Shown here piece after piece: positions 37,010 to 45,371 of a stretch of 64,000 nt of DNA; position 1 is the stretch's first letter, and each line of letters starts with the position of its first letter. The notes under the pieces are model-generated. The model had not been told where the DNA came from. It made no database searches and worked only from the letters and a program-made list of their open reading frames with translations. The position numbers were made by a program, and so were the translations under genes. The DNA is from Streptomyces sp. BA2 (GTDB lineage Bacteria > Actinomycetota > Actinomycetes > Streptomycetales > Streptomycetaceae), in contig NZ_WSRO01000002.1 of assembly GCF_009769735.1 (NCBI RefSeq), forward strand, positions 1,302,001 to 1,366,000, in the 5' to 3' direction.

Positions 37010-39037
37010 TTGGCACCTCGTACCCGCACGAGACGACTCATCGGCGCCGTCGGCATCACCGCCCTGGCCACCGGGGCGGCCCTGCTCACCGCCCCGCCGC
37101 AGACGGCAGCCGCGGCGTCCGCCGCGGTCACCGTCCGGCCCGATCCCTCCTACCAGCACGAGAAGTTCGAGGGCTGGGGCACGAGCCTGGTCTGGTTCGC
37201 GAACGCCACCGGCGACTACCCCAAGGAGATACGCGAGAAGCTGGCGGAGCTCCTCTTCGGTGACGAGGGCCTCGGCCTGAACATCGCCCGCTACAACATC
37301 GGCGGCGGCAACGCCCCTGACGTCAAGGACTATCTGCGCCCCGGAGGCGCGGTCGAGGGCTGGTGGAAGGCCCCGGCGGGCACCACGCGCGAAGACACCG
37401 ACTGGTGGAGCGCCGCGGACCAGGCCGACTGGAACCCGAAGGCGGACGCCACCCAGCGCTGGTGGGTCGACCGGATCAAGAACAACGTCGACCACTGGGA
37501 GACCTTCAGCAATTCGCCGCCCTGGTTCATGACCGAGAGCGGTTACGTCTCAGGCAACTTCGACGCGGGCACCGACCAGCTCAAGACCGGGTTCGTCGAC
37601 GACTTCGCCTCGTATCTGGTGGGCGCCACCGAGCGCCTCGAAAAGGCCCACGGCATCAAGGTCGACACCCTCGACCCGTTCAACGAGCCCAACACCGACT
37701 ACTGGGGCACCCGTCTGGGAGCGGACGGCGAGCCGGTGGGTGGTCGCCAGGAAGGGGCCCACATCGGTCCGGAGCTCCAGCAGAAGGTGATCCGCGCGCT
37801 CGGCCCGGCGCTCGGGAAGTCCCGGACCGGCGCGGAGATCTCCGCGATGGACGAGACCAACCCCACCATCTTCACGCGGAACTGGAACTCCTACCCGCGG
37901 GAGGTCAGGGACGCCGTCGGCCAGATGAACGTCCACACGTACGGCACCGAAGGACGCACCAGCGTGCGCGACCTGGCCAAGGCGGAGGACAAGCCGCTGT
38001 GGATGAGCCAGGTCGAGGGCGACTGGGGCGACGGGCAGGACTTCGACGACATGCGGCCGGGCCTCGGCATGGCCCAGCGGATGGTCGACGACCTGCGTGA
38101 ACTGGAGCCGAAGGCCTGGGTGTTCTGGCAGCCGGTCGAGGACTACGACAACATGAAGCCCGGCGGCGAGTCCGCCAAGGGCGGCAACTGGGGAAGCATC
38201 CAGCTGCCGTTCAGCTGCACCTCCAAGGACACGCTTGAGACCTGCCCGATCCGTACGAACACCAAGTTCGACACGGCCCGCAACTTCACTCACTTCATCA
38301 GGCCCGGCGACCGGCTCGTCAAGGTCGACGACACCTCCAGCGCCGCCGCCGTGTCCAGCAAGGGCGACGGAGCGACGGTCGTCCACGTCAACAGCGAGAC
38401 CGCCGGGCGCACGGTCACGGTCGACCTGTCCAAGTTCGGCCGCGTGAGCGGCGGAGCGACGGTCACACCCGTCGTGACCAGCGCCGAGGGCAAGCTCGAA
38501 CGGCACGCCGCCATCGACGTCCGCGACAAGAAGGCCACCTTCGACGTGCCCGCCCAGTCGGTGACGTCCTTCCTCGTCAAGGGGGTCTCCGGCGTCGCGA
38601 AGGACGCCGCCCTGCTGCGCAAGAACCACACGTACGAACTGACGGGCGTCCAGAGCGGCAAGGACCTCACGGTCTCCGACGACGGCACCGGCCTCGTCAT
38701 CAAGACCGCTGCGGACACGGCGGGCCAGCGGTGGCAGCTGCGGCAGATCAGCGGTGACACCGGCAATCAGCGGCGGCATGTGTTCACCAACCCGCTGGAA
38801 GGAAAGCGGCTGGCCGTCCGTGACGGCGTCCCGGTGGCCGAAGCCGACAACGGCCCTCGCGGCAAGGCGGCCCAGTGGATCATGTCCACGACCGGCGACG
38901 GCACCTGGACCCTCGTCAACGCGGCCACAGGACGGCTCCTGGAGGTCGGCGGCCAGGCCACGCACGACGGAGCGGCCGTCACGACGTGGACACCGAACTC
39001 CGGGTCCCACCAGCGCTGGAGGGTGACCGAGCGGTAA
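37010..39037 (+). CDS. secreted GH30 hydrolase (endo-beta-1,6-galactanase type) with ricin-like domain
   Basis: A 675-residue secreted enzyme. The signal peptide covers about residues 1-36. The GH30 barrel has GWGTSLVWFA at its start, the acid/base in FNEPNTDYWG (Glu226) and the nucleophile in MSQVEGDWG (Glu336), then a C-terminal beta side-domain. A ricin-type beta-trefoil follows at about residues 535-675 (GRLLEVGGQATHDGAAV, QRWRVTER). The barrel resembles GH30 subfamily 5, whose known members cut beta-1,6-galactan side chains of arabinogalactan. The TTG start at 37010 is unusual but has GTAGGGAG 8 nt upstream. It ends the operon. Confidence 0.88.
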   Translation: MAPRTRTRRLIGAVGITALATGAALLTAPPQTAAAASAAVTVRPDPSYQHEKFEGWGTSLVWFANATGDYPKEIREKLAELLFGDEGLGLNIARYNIGGGNAPDVKDYLRPGGAVEGWWKAPAGTTREDTDWWSAADQADWNPKADATQRWWVDRIKNNVDHWETFSNSPPWFMTESGYVSGNFDAGTDQLKTGFVDDFASYLVGATERLEKAHGIKVDTLDPFNEPNTDYWGTRLGADGEPVGGRQEGAHIGPELQQKVIRALGPALGKSRTGAEISAMDETNPTIFTRNWNSYPREVRDAVGQMNVHTYGTEGRTSVRDLAKAEDKPLWMSQVEGDWGDGQDFDDMRPGLGMAQRMVDDLRELEPKAWVFWQPVEDYDNMKPGGESAKGGNWGSIQLPFSCTSKDTLETCPIRTNTKFDTARNFTHFIRPGDRLVKVDDTSSAAAVSSKGDGATVVHVNSETAGRTVTVDLSKFGRVSGGATVTPVVTSAEGKLERHAAIDVRDKKATFDVPAQSVTSFLVKGVSGVAKDAALLRKNHTYELTGVQSGKDLTVSDDGTGLVIKTAADTAGQRWQLRQISGDTGNQRRHVFTNPLEGKRLAVRDGVPVAEADNGPRGKAAQWIMSTTGDGTWTLVNAATGRLLEVGGQATHDGAAVTTWTPNSGSHQRWRVTER

Positions 39038-39157
39038 CCAGGACCTCGGAAGCGCTCCTCACCAGGGAACATCACTCACTGCGATCGCTTGACATGCACT
39101 GCGTTACCGCCCGTGCCACGATGAGAAGACCAATCCGCCCTCACGAGGAGTGAACTC

Positions 39158-39337
39158 ATGGGCAAGCAAAAGCGGTCCGCCGATCCGTCCCGTCAGGCCC
39201 CCGGCCGGCAGGAACCCCCGCAGCGGGGTCAGCGCCCGCAGGACCCCGCACAGCCGGGCCAGCGTCGCCAGCAGGAGCGTGACCAGGGCGACGCACGCGC
39301 GCAGCACCGTCAGGGCATGGACGACGACCTGGTCTGA
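39158..39337 (+). CDS. small Gln/Arg-rich hypothetical protein (59 aa)
   Basis: A short gene: ATG with GAGGAG 7 nt upstream, then MGKQKRSADPSRQAPGRQ and a string of Gln, Arg, Pro and Asp ending GMDDDLV. It is strongly charged, probably disordered, and ends 17 bp before a strong terminator, which supports a real transcription unit. No family is known to me. Confidence 0.6.
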   Translation: MGKQKRSADPSRQAPGRQEPPQRGQRPQDPAQPGQRRQQERDQGDARAQHRQGMDDDLV

Positions 39338-39354
39338 CGCGCGGACCGTATGCC

Positions 39355-39391
39355 CCGAGGGGCGCACCCAGTGCCTGGGTGCGCCCCTCGG
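39355..39391 (+). terminator. strong hairpin terminator
   Basis: A perfect 17-bp stem (beginning CCGAGGGGCGCACCCAG) with a 3-nt loop lies 17 bp after the small gene. It separates it from the Rieske oxidoreductase gene. Confidence 0.88.
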
Positions 39392-39495
39392 CAGTACGTG
39401 CGACGCGGATACCGACCACTGAGACTCCTCGCCCTGGGTACCCGTTCGCGTCAGCGCCGTGATGACCACGTACCACCGGTCCCTCAGGAGAAGAC

Positions 39496-41046
39496 ATGAC
39501 CACGCAACGCGGGACAGTCGACGAGTCGTACTGGATGGCGACCACGCCCGGCACCGGGTATCCGGCCCCCGACGCGGATCTGACGGCCGACGTCGCGGTC
39601 GTCGGCGGCGGCATCGCCGGTCTCTGCACCGCCTGGGACCTCGTCCGCGCCGGTCTCGACGTCGTCGTCCTGGAGGCGGACCGGATCGCCGCGGGCGTGA
39701 GCGGCTACACCACGGCCAAGCTGACCGCCGCGCACGGCCTCATCTATGCCGGTATCGAGGCGAAGCACGGCGCGGACGACGCGCGGCTGTACGCGCTCTC
39801 GCAGCAGGAAGCGGTCGAGCGGACCGCGGCCCTCTGCGCCGAGCTCGACATCGACGCGGAGCTGGAACGCGCCCCCGCCCTCACCTACGTACAAGACGCC
39901 GCACGCGTCGACGAGCTGCGGCAGGAGGCAGCCGCGGCTCGGCGGGCCGGTCTCGACGCGTCCTTCGTGACCGAGACGGAACTGCCCTTCGACGTCGCGG
40001 GCGCCGTGCGCGTCGAGGGCCAACTGCAGTTCCATCCGCGCAAGTTCCTCCTCGCCCTGGCCGAGCACATCACCCGCGCGGGGGGACGCGTCTTCGAGCG
40101 CGCCCGGGTCACCGCCCTCCATGACGGCGCCCGGTGCCGGCTCACCACGGAATCCGGCGTCACGGTCGAGGCACGCGACGCGGTCATCGCCACGCACTAC
40201 CCGGTCTTCGACCGCACCCTGCTCTTCACCCGGATCAAGCCCCGCCGGGAGCTGGTGATCGCGGCGCCCGTGCCGTCGGACGCGGCGCCCACGGGCATGT
40301 ACATCACCCCGGAGGGCGGGACCCGTTCGCTGCGCAGCGCACCCTACGACGACGGGCGACGGCTGCTCATCGTCACCGGGGAGTCGTTCGAACCGGGCTC
40401 GGGCGGGGTGCGCGGACGGTTCGACCGGCTCGACGCCTGGGCGCGCGAGCACCTGCCGCACTTCGCCGAGAAGGGCGACTCCTACCGGTGGGCGGCACAG
40501 GACAACGACTCCGCCGACCATCTGCCCTACGTCGGCCACGCCCACCCCGGCACCCAGCACGTCTTCGTCGCCACCGGCTTCGGCGGCTGGGGCATGAGCA
40601 ACGGCGTGATGGCGGGGCGCCTGCTCACCGCCCACATCGCGGGCGGACCGCGGCCTGCCTGGACCGATCTGTACGACCCGCGCCGGCTGCCGCCCGTCCG
40701 TGACGCGGGCCAGATCGCCTCCTACCAGGCGGCAGCGGCGAAGCACTTCATCGGCGACCGGCTGCACACCAGCCACGTCGACTCGCTGACCGACATCCCG
40801 CCCGGCAGCGGAGCCGTCGTACGCCTGCGGGGCAAGCGGTGCGCGGTCTACCGCGACGAGAGCGGGAACGCCACGGCTGTCTCCGCGCGCTGCACCCACC
40901 TGGGATGCCTGGTGCAGTTCAACGACGCGGAGCGGGTCTGGGAATGCCCCTGCCACGGGTCCCGCTTCGCGACGGACGGATCGGTCCTGCACGGCCCCGC
41001 CACGCATCCCCTGGAATCGCTCGAGACCCCGGATTCCCCGGCCTAG
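39496..41046 (+). CDS. FAD-dependent oxidoreductase fused to a Rieske [2Fe-2S] domain
   Basis: A 516-residue enzyme. The N-terminus holds a DAO-type FAD domain with the dinucleotide motif VAVVGGGIAGLCTAWDL near residue 34. The C-terminus (about residues 415-505) is a Rieske domain with CTHLGC and CPCHGS, the Cys/His pairs that hold the 2Fe-2S cluster. The combination passes electrons between FAD and an iron-sulfur centre; the substrate is unknown. A flavin-reductase-like gene starts 6 bp downstream. Confidence 0.92.
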   Translation: MTTQRGTVDESYWMATTPGTGYPAPDADLTADVAVVGGGIAGLCTAWDLVRAGLDVVVLEADRIAAGVSGYTTAKLTAAHGLIYAGIEAKHGADDARLYALSQQEAVERTAALCAELDIDAELERAPALTYVQDAARVDELRQEAAAARRAGLDASFVTETELPFDVAGAVRVEGQLQFHPRKFLLALAEHITRAGGRVFERARVTALHDGARCRLTTESGVTVEARDAVIATHYPVFDRTLLFTRIKPRRELVIAAPVPSDAAPTGMYITPEGGTRSLRSAPYDDGRRLLIVTGESFEPGSGGVRGRFDRLDAWAREHLPHFAEKGDSYRWAAQDNDSADHLPYVGHAHPGTQHVFVATGFGGWGMSNGVMAGRLLTAHIAGGPRPAWTDLYDPRRLPPVRDAGQIASYQAAAAKHFIGDRLHTSHVDSLTDIPPGSGAVVRLRGKRCAVYRDESGNATAVSARCTHLGCLVQFNDAERVWECPCHGSRFATDGSVLHGPATHPLESLETPDSPA

Positions 41047-41051
41047 GAGAG

Positions 41052-41546
41052 GTGGTCGCCTTGGTCTCCGTGGACGGGTTCACCGACCGCCTCGACTACC
41101 CGATGTACGTGGTGACGGCGGCGGCCGACGGTGCGCCTGCGGGCTGCCTGGTCGGATTCGCCTCGCAGTGTGCGCTGGATCCGCCTCGCTTCGTGGTGTG
41201 GCTGTCCCAGGCGAACCACACGTACCCGGTGGCCCGACGTGCCGCGTTCCTCGGCGTGCACCTCCTCAGGCGCGATCAGCACCGGCTCGCGCGGCTGTTC
41301 GGCGGCGAGTGCGGCAAGCGCGTCGACAAGTTCGCCGACGCCCGGTGGGAGCCTCACACGGGCGGGGCACCCGTGCTCACGGACTCGTGCGCCTGGTGGG
41401 TCGGCAAGATCGAGCGGCACGCCGACTGGGGAGATCACGTGGGCTTTCACCTCACCCCGGTGGAGGCGGGCGCGGACCCGCCGCCGCACGAGAAGCTGCT
41501 CCGCCTGAGCGACGTCACCGACCTCACCCCCGGCCACCCGGCATGA
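41052..41546 (+). CDS. flavin reductase-like (FMN-binding split barrel) protein
   Basis: A protein of about 164 residues with the flavin reductase domain: YPMYVVTAAADGAPAGCLVGFASQCALDPPRFVVWLSQANHT, the family N-terminal pattern. It probably supplies or binds FMN. The start is uncertain: GTG at 41052 is immediately after AGGAG, whereas TTG at 41061 has better spacing. It is very likely co-transcribed with the FAD/Rieske gene. Confidence 0.82.
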   Translation: MVALVSVDGFTDRLDYPMYVVTAAADGAPAGCLVGFASQCALDPPRFVVWLSQANHTYPVARRAAFLGVHLLRRDQHRLARLFGGECGKRVDKFADARWEPHTGGAPVLTDSCAWWVGKIERHADWGDHVGFHLTPVEAGADPPPHEKLLRLSDVTDLTPGHPA

Positions 41547-41630
41547 TCGCGGAAGAGCGGTCCGGCAGGACTATCCTGGAGCGTGTCAAGGACCAACGGC
41601 AGTCTGTGCCCTCAGCTGCTGGAGGTAGCC

Positions 41631-41936
41631 ATGAAAGGCGAACACCCCGGCCGCCGCGGGCACCCGCGCACGGAGCCCGGCCTATTGAGCCCTGGGCCGC
41701 ACACGGACCGCGCCCATCGCCTGCGTCACCTGCTCACTTACCTCTACACGCCGCTCTTCCTCGCCCTTGCCGTGCTCTTCGGGGTGTGGGCGACACGCTC
41801 CCTGAGCGGCGAACCTCCCAGCCCCTGGGCGCTGGCGGGCCTCGCGGTCCTCTTCGCGATTCTGGCCCTCCTGGCCCTGGCCGTACTCACGGCCCTGCAC
41901 CACCGTCACCAGGACCACCATCACCGGGACCACTGA
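41631..41936 (+). CDS. small two-helix membrane protein
   Basis: A 101-residue protein with an N-terminal basic, Pro/Gly/His-rich region, two transmembrane helices (YTPLFLALAVLFGVWAT and WALAGLAVLFAILALLALAVLTAL) and a His-rich tail (HHRHQDHHHRDH) that could bind metal. The ATG has GGAGG 5 nt upstream, better than an in-frame start at 41583. No family is known to me. The next gene starts 17 bp downstream. Confidence 0.72.
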   Translation: MKGEHPGRRGHPRTEPGLLSPGPHTDRAHRLRHLLTYLYTPLFLALAVLFGVWATRSLSGEPPSPWALAGLAVLFAILALLALAVLTALHHRHQDHHHRDH

Positions 41937-41952
41937 AACAGGAAGGGGAGAC

Positions 41953-42606
41953 ATGGCCGGCCAGAAGGCTGTGATGCGGGAACTGCTCAGGACGTCGGGA
42001 CAGACGTACGCGGCGGAGGCGGGCATCCGCTTGGCAGACACCCCCCAGCCGCTCTATCGCACGCTCGTCCTGTCCTGCCTGCTCAGCGCACGGATCCGGG
42101 CATCCGTCGCGGTGGCGAGCACCCGCGCGCTGTACGAGGCCGGGATGCGCGGCCCGCGGCAGATGGCCGACGCCTCCTGGCAGCAGCGGGTCGACGCCCT
42201 GGGGCGCGGCGGCTACCGGCGCTACGACGAACGGACCGCGACCCAGCTGGGCGACGGCGCCCGACTCGTGCTCGACGAGTGGGGCGGGGACCTGCGCACG
42301 CTGCGTGAGAAGGCGGACGGCGACGCGGCGGTACTGAAACGGCTGCTGCGTCAGGTGCCGGGCCTCGGCCCCACCGGCGCGGACATCTTCCTGCGCGAGG
42401 TGCAGGACGTGTGGACCGAGTACGGCCCCCGCTTCGACGCCAAGGTCCTTCAGGGAGCCGAGCGCCTCGGTCTGCCCCGGGACACGTCGGCGCTGTTGCG
42501 GCTCGCGGGCGACGAGAAGCCAGGTGTGGCCGCCGCGGCGCTGGTCAGGGCCGCCCTCGACCGGAAACTGGCGCAGGCCAGTCTCGACGGGGCGGCCGGG
42601 TCCTGA
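41953..42606 (+). CDS. endonuclease III-like HhH DNA glycosylase
   Basis: A 217-residue protein with the helix-hairpin-helix glycosylase fold: LVLSCLLSARIRASVAVASTRAL near the N-terminus and the HhH segment LRQVPGLGPTGADIFLREV. It lacks the C-terminal Cys cluster that holds 4Fe-4S in endonuclease III, and the usual catalytic Lys of the HhH is not obvious, so activity may differ. GGAAGGGGAG precedes the ATG. Confidence 0.75.
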   Translation: MAGQKAVMRELLRTSGQTYAAEAGIRLADTPQPLYRTLVLSCLLSARIRASVAVASTRALYEAGMRGPRQMADASWQQRVDALGRGGYRRYDERTATQLGDGARLVLDEWGGDLRTLREKADGDAAVLKRLLRQVPGLGPTGADIFLREVQDVWTEYGPRFDAKVLQGAERLGLPRDTSALLRLAGDEKPGVAAAALVRAALDRKLAQASLDGAAGS

Positions 42607-42642
42607 ATCTCACCGCTGCCTCACCCTTGTCTCGCCCCTGTC

Positions 42643-43014
42643 TCACCCCTGGCAGAGGCAGAAGGGGTGTCCCGCCGGGTCGGCGTAGACACGCCAGGGC
42701 CGTTTCCCGCCGTTGTCGTCGACGTCGAGCGGTGTCGCCCCCACGGCGAGCACCTCGTCGTGCGCCTTCGCCATGTCGGTGACGGTGAAGTCGAGGTGCA
42801 GCTGCTGCGAATCCGAAGCGGCCTGCGGCCACTTGGGCGGGCGGTGGTCCGGTACCCGCTGGAAGGAGACCCTGGCACCACCCGTGGCGTACAGGTCGTA
42901 CCAGTCCTCGTCGTACTGCCGGATCTCGCCGCCGAGCACGGCCTGGTAGAACCGGGCCAGCGGCTCGGGCTCGGGGCAGTCAAGCGCAACCAAGGTGTAG
43001 GCCGCGATCGCCAT
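42643..43014 (-). CDS. VOC family protein (glyoxalase-like)
   Basis: A 123-residue single VOC domain: YTLVALDCPEPEPLARFYQAVLGGEI at the start, LHLDFTVTDMAKAHDEVLAVGA in the middle and DPAGHPFCLCQG at the end. It is the same subgroup as the VOC protein at 9.8 kb. The ATG at 43014 is preferred to a longer frame from 43074. It sits just beyond the terminator of the nucleoside cluster and is probably not part of it. Confidence 0.85.
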   Translation of the reverse strand: MAIAAYTLVALDCPEPEPLARFYQAVLGGEIRQYDEDWYDLYATGGARVSFQRVPDHRPPKWPQAASDSQQLHLDFTVTDMAKAHDEVLAVGATPLDVDDNGGKRPWRVYADPAGHPFCLCQG

Positions 43015-43116
43015 GGACGGTTCGCCTCCCGCGTCTCGAGGTGCAGAGGGGGATCGGGTTCCCCGCCGTTTCACCGTAAACCCGCCGCTCGCCCCCTGCC
43101 TCTTCCGACGGCTGCG

Positions 43117-43142
43117 GCCCCCGTCAGGTCGATGACGGGGGC
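43117..43142 (-). terminator. terminator of the nucleoside-antibiotic operon
   Basis: A perfect 10-bp stem GCCCCCGTCA/TGACGGGGGC with a 6-nt loop, 9 bp beyond the stop of the last cluster gene. Confidence 0.8.
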
Positions 43143-43150
43143 TTTCCGTC

Positions 43151-43672
43151 TCAGCGGCTCAGGTCCTCCTCCTCCCGCTGCCGCTCGACCGCGCGCCGTA
43201 CCGCCTCGTCGACGGCGGGAAGCGCCGCCTCCAGGTCGCTGAAGACCACGTACTCGACCGTCGCCACCGCGTGCAGCCCACGCACGAGGAACGCGTACTC
43301 CTTGCCCTCCTCGAGCAACAGCACGATCGGTTTCCCGAAGGCGCTGGCCCAGCCCATCTCTATATGGGTGCCGGGAGAGGCGGGGAGTCCGGGGAAGGCC
43401 ACGAACACGTCGGCCTTCCGGATCTCCTCCTGGTCGAGTGGCGTGCACTGGGCGGGGGCCATCAGTTCGGCGCCCCACGCCTCACGGCGGTGTGCGTTGT
43501 GGACGCTGAACCCATGCCCCTCGAAGTGCTCGATCAGGGAGGCGAAGGGTGCCCGCGTTCCCGACGGCATCTCCCCGGTGGCGGGATCGAGCAGCTGGAG
43601 GAAGGGCCCCGCGAGGAACAGGGTGTTGACGCCGAGTTCACCGGCGAGCTCGCGGGCGGGAGTCGTGGTCAT
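43151..43672 (-). CDS. CMP/hydroxymethyl-CMP N-glycosidase (MilB/BlsM-like)
   Basis: A 173-residue member of the nucleoside 2-deoxyribosyltransferase family. In the mildiomycin and blasticidin pathways this family (MilB, BlsM) hydrolyses (hydroxymethyl)CMP to free the base. The nucleotide pocket begins FLAGPF (residues 19-24), and the nucleophile is Glu105 in GTHIEMGW. The ATG overlaps the stop of the preceding gene (ATGA), with AGGAGG 7 nt upstream. It is last in the cluster, so the two base-making enzymes are coupled. Confidence 0.82.
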   Translation of the reverse strand: MTTTPARELAGELGVNTLFLAGPFLQLLDPATGEMPSGTRAPFASLIEHFEGHGFSVHNAHRREAWGAELMAPAQCTPLDQEEIRKADVFVAFPGLPASPGTHIEMGWASAFGKPIVLLLEEGKEYAFLVRGLHAVATVEYVVFSDLEAALPAVDEAVRRAVERQREEEDLSR

Positions 43673-44670
43673 GCGGAGACCTCCTGGTCGGCAGCGGTAC
43701 GGGGCCATCGGCACAGCATCATCCGGCGGTACAGGGGCGGGAGTTCGTCGAGCAGCTCACGGTCGGTACCGGCCTCGAAGGTCAGCTGGCGGTGCAGCTC
43801 GAAGAGGCCGATCACGTCCTGCCAGTAGCGGGGCAGGTCCAGGGCGCGCAGCGCGGCGGGGCCGAGCCGGAGCCGGTCGGTGCGCAGTTGCGCCTCGATC
43901 CGCAACACGTCGCGCACGTGCGGCCAGTTGTCCCCGGCGGGCATCGTGGGGAATCGCTCCGGGCCGGTGTCGTCCGCGCCCTCCCGCAGGACCCGTTCCA
44001 CGAGCGGGGCGTCACTGTCGTACACATGCAGGGAGCCCACCTGGTGGACGTAGCTCCCCACCTCGACACCCAGCTGTCTGGCGAGCATCTCCAGGAGGAA
44101 GGTGAAGGAGAAGACGTCGCTCACCATGCCCCGGTAGGCGTCGTTGGCGCGCATGAAGCCGACCGCGTGCAACTGCCCCTCGCGGAGCATGAACTGCAGG
44201 GCCAGGGTGCACGCGACGTCGATGTTGGCCGGTTCGCGCAGCTCGCCCGGGTGGAAGATCTGCACCACCGCGCGTTTGCTGTCGGGGTCGTCCGCCAGTA
44301 CGTCGATGACGCTGCGCCACTGGTCGAGGCCCGTCCCCCGGTAGTCGAATATCCGTGGCCCGTAAGCGGTGCCGGTCAGGGTGGCGCCGTCGGACGAGTA
44401 CTTGCGCATGCTCGGCGCGTAGTGGGCGACGAGCTCCAGGTCGGCCGAGCCCGACAGGTACCACAGGGCCTCGGCGAAGTTGAAGACCAGGTTGGACCTG
44501 CGCCCCGGCAGCGCGACGTGCCGCTGGACGGGTTGCCGGACCAGGAATCCGGCGCCAAGGCGCTCACGGCTGGGAAAGCCGCGCGGGGCGTTGCGGAACG
44601 ACGCGCCGAGATAGGTGCTTCGCAGCTCCGTCAGGTAGGCGTCCTCGACGGTTTCGTAGGTGCTGTGCAC
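43669..44670 (-). CDS. thymidylate synthase-like CMP hydroxymethylase (MilA-like)
   Basis: A 333-residue protein of the thymidylate synthase superfamily. The active-site Cys154 is in DVACTLALQF, and the base/ribose pocket is GFMRANDAYRGMVSDVFSFTF (residues 171-191). True thymidylate synthases have RSxD where this has R174-A-N-D. As I recall from work on MilA, a Lys/Ala pair (133/176 there) favours CMP over dCMP; Lys132 and Ala175 stand at these places here. It would attach a hydroxymethyl group to C5 of CMP using methylene-tetrahydrofolate. The GTG at 44670 follows GGGGGG. A longer start at 44700 would overlap the gene before it. Confidence 0.8.
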   Translation of the reverse strand: MHSTYETVEDAYLTELRSTYLGASFRNAPRGFPSRERLGAGFLVRQPVQRHVALPGRRSNLVFNFAEALWYLSGSADLELVAHYAPSMRKYSSDGATLTGTAYGPRIFDYRGTGLDQWRSVIDVLADDPDSKRAVVQIFHPGELREPANIDVACTLALQFMLREGQLHAVGFMRANDAYRGMVSDVFSFTFLLEMLARQLGVEVGSYVHQVGSLHVYDSDAPLVERVLREGADDTGPERFPTMPAGDNWPHVRDVLRIEAQLRTDRLRLGPAALRALDLPRYWQDVIGLFELHRQLTFEAGTDRELLDELPPLYRRMMLCRWPRTAADQEVSA

Positions 44671-44681
44671 GTGGCCCCCCG

Positions 44682-45323
44682 TCAGTCCTTGTAGAAGCAC
44701 TGGATGTACGCGTCACCGGAGGTGCCGTAGGTGTATTCGGTGGTGTCGTACGCGGTGTACGGGTGGCGCTCCACGCGGATGGTGCGGAAGTGCTTGACGT
44801 ACTGCCAGCGCAGTTCGGGCTTGGTGCTGAAGAAGGGGATGAAAACCCCGCCGGGGCGCAGGGCGCGGACGACCTCCGGCATGGCCTTGGCCCACAGTTC
44901 CTCGTCCTTCCACACCTCCATGTCGAGCGCGGGGTCGAAGAACATTCCGTCGATGCTCTCCGTCTCAAGATCGAAGACCCGCTGGAAGAAGTCGCCCCGC
45001 TCGATGGAGAGCGTGCCGGGGAGTTTCGGGTGCTGTTCGCGGAAGAGGTCTTCGACCTCTCCGAAGAGTTCGAGGACCCGGTGGCTGCGGGTGGCGGGGT
45101 TCTCGGCGATGCGCAGGGCGGAGAGTCCGAGGCCGAGGCCCACCTCGTAGAAGTCCTTGCCGTGGCGGCAGAGCATGTCGGCGCTTGCCCACATCAGGTC
45201 GCGTTCCCAGGCCTGCATGGCCTGTTCGCCGCCGATGCTCAGAGTCAACTCGCCGTTGTGGTCGATGAGTTCGATCTCCGGTGCGGTGGCCTTCTCACTG
45301 GTCTTCTCGGGGGTCTTCTTCAT
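44682..45323 (-). CDS. SAM methyltransferase, guanidino-N type (BlsL/GAMT-like)
   Basis: A 213-residue class I methyltransferase. The SAM motif I is YEVGLGLGLSALRI (residues 59-72). The sequence pattern (GEQAMQAWERDLM, GMFFDPALDMEVW, LRPGGVFIPFF) resembles guanidinoacetate N-methyltransferase-type enzymes, and BlsL of blasticidin S methylates a guanidine. Its place next to an arginine-type aminomutase supports N-methylation of a beta-arginine side chain. The ATG is 48 bp downstream of the CHAT-like gene. Confidence 0.78.
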   Translation of the reverse strand: MKKTPEKTSEKATAPEIELIDHNGELTLSIGGEQAMQAWERDLMWASADMLCRHGKDFYEVGLGLGLSALRIAENPATRSHRVLELFGEVEDLFREQHPKLPGTLSIERGDFFQRVFDLETESIDGMFFDPALDMEVWKDEELWAKAMPEVVRALRPGGVFIPFFSTKPELRWQYVKHFRTIRVERHPYTAYDTTEYTYGTSGDAYIQCFYKD

Positions 45324-45371
45324 GACAACCGTCCTTCGTCGTGTTGGTGCCGTGGTGGTTGGGGCGCCTTT

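Noticed and set aside
39089..39094. TTGACA as a -35 box for the small Gln/Arg-rich gene
   Set aside because: No matching -10 hexamer at 16-19 bp, so a sigma-70 type promoter is not supported.
43669..44670. Housekeeping thymidylate synthase
   Set aside because: RSxD is replaced by RAND, and the gene is coupled to a CMP N-glycosidase inside a nucleoside cluster.
43792..44694. 300-residue plus-strand frame over the thymidylate-synthase-like gene
   Set aside because: Shadow of a gene with clear catalytic motifs on the other strand.
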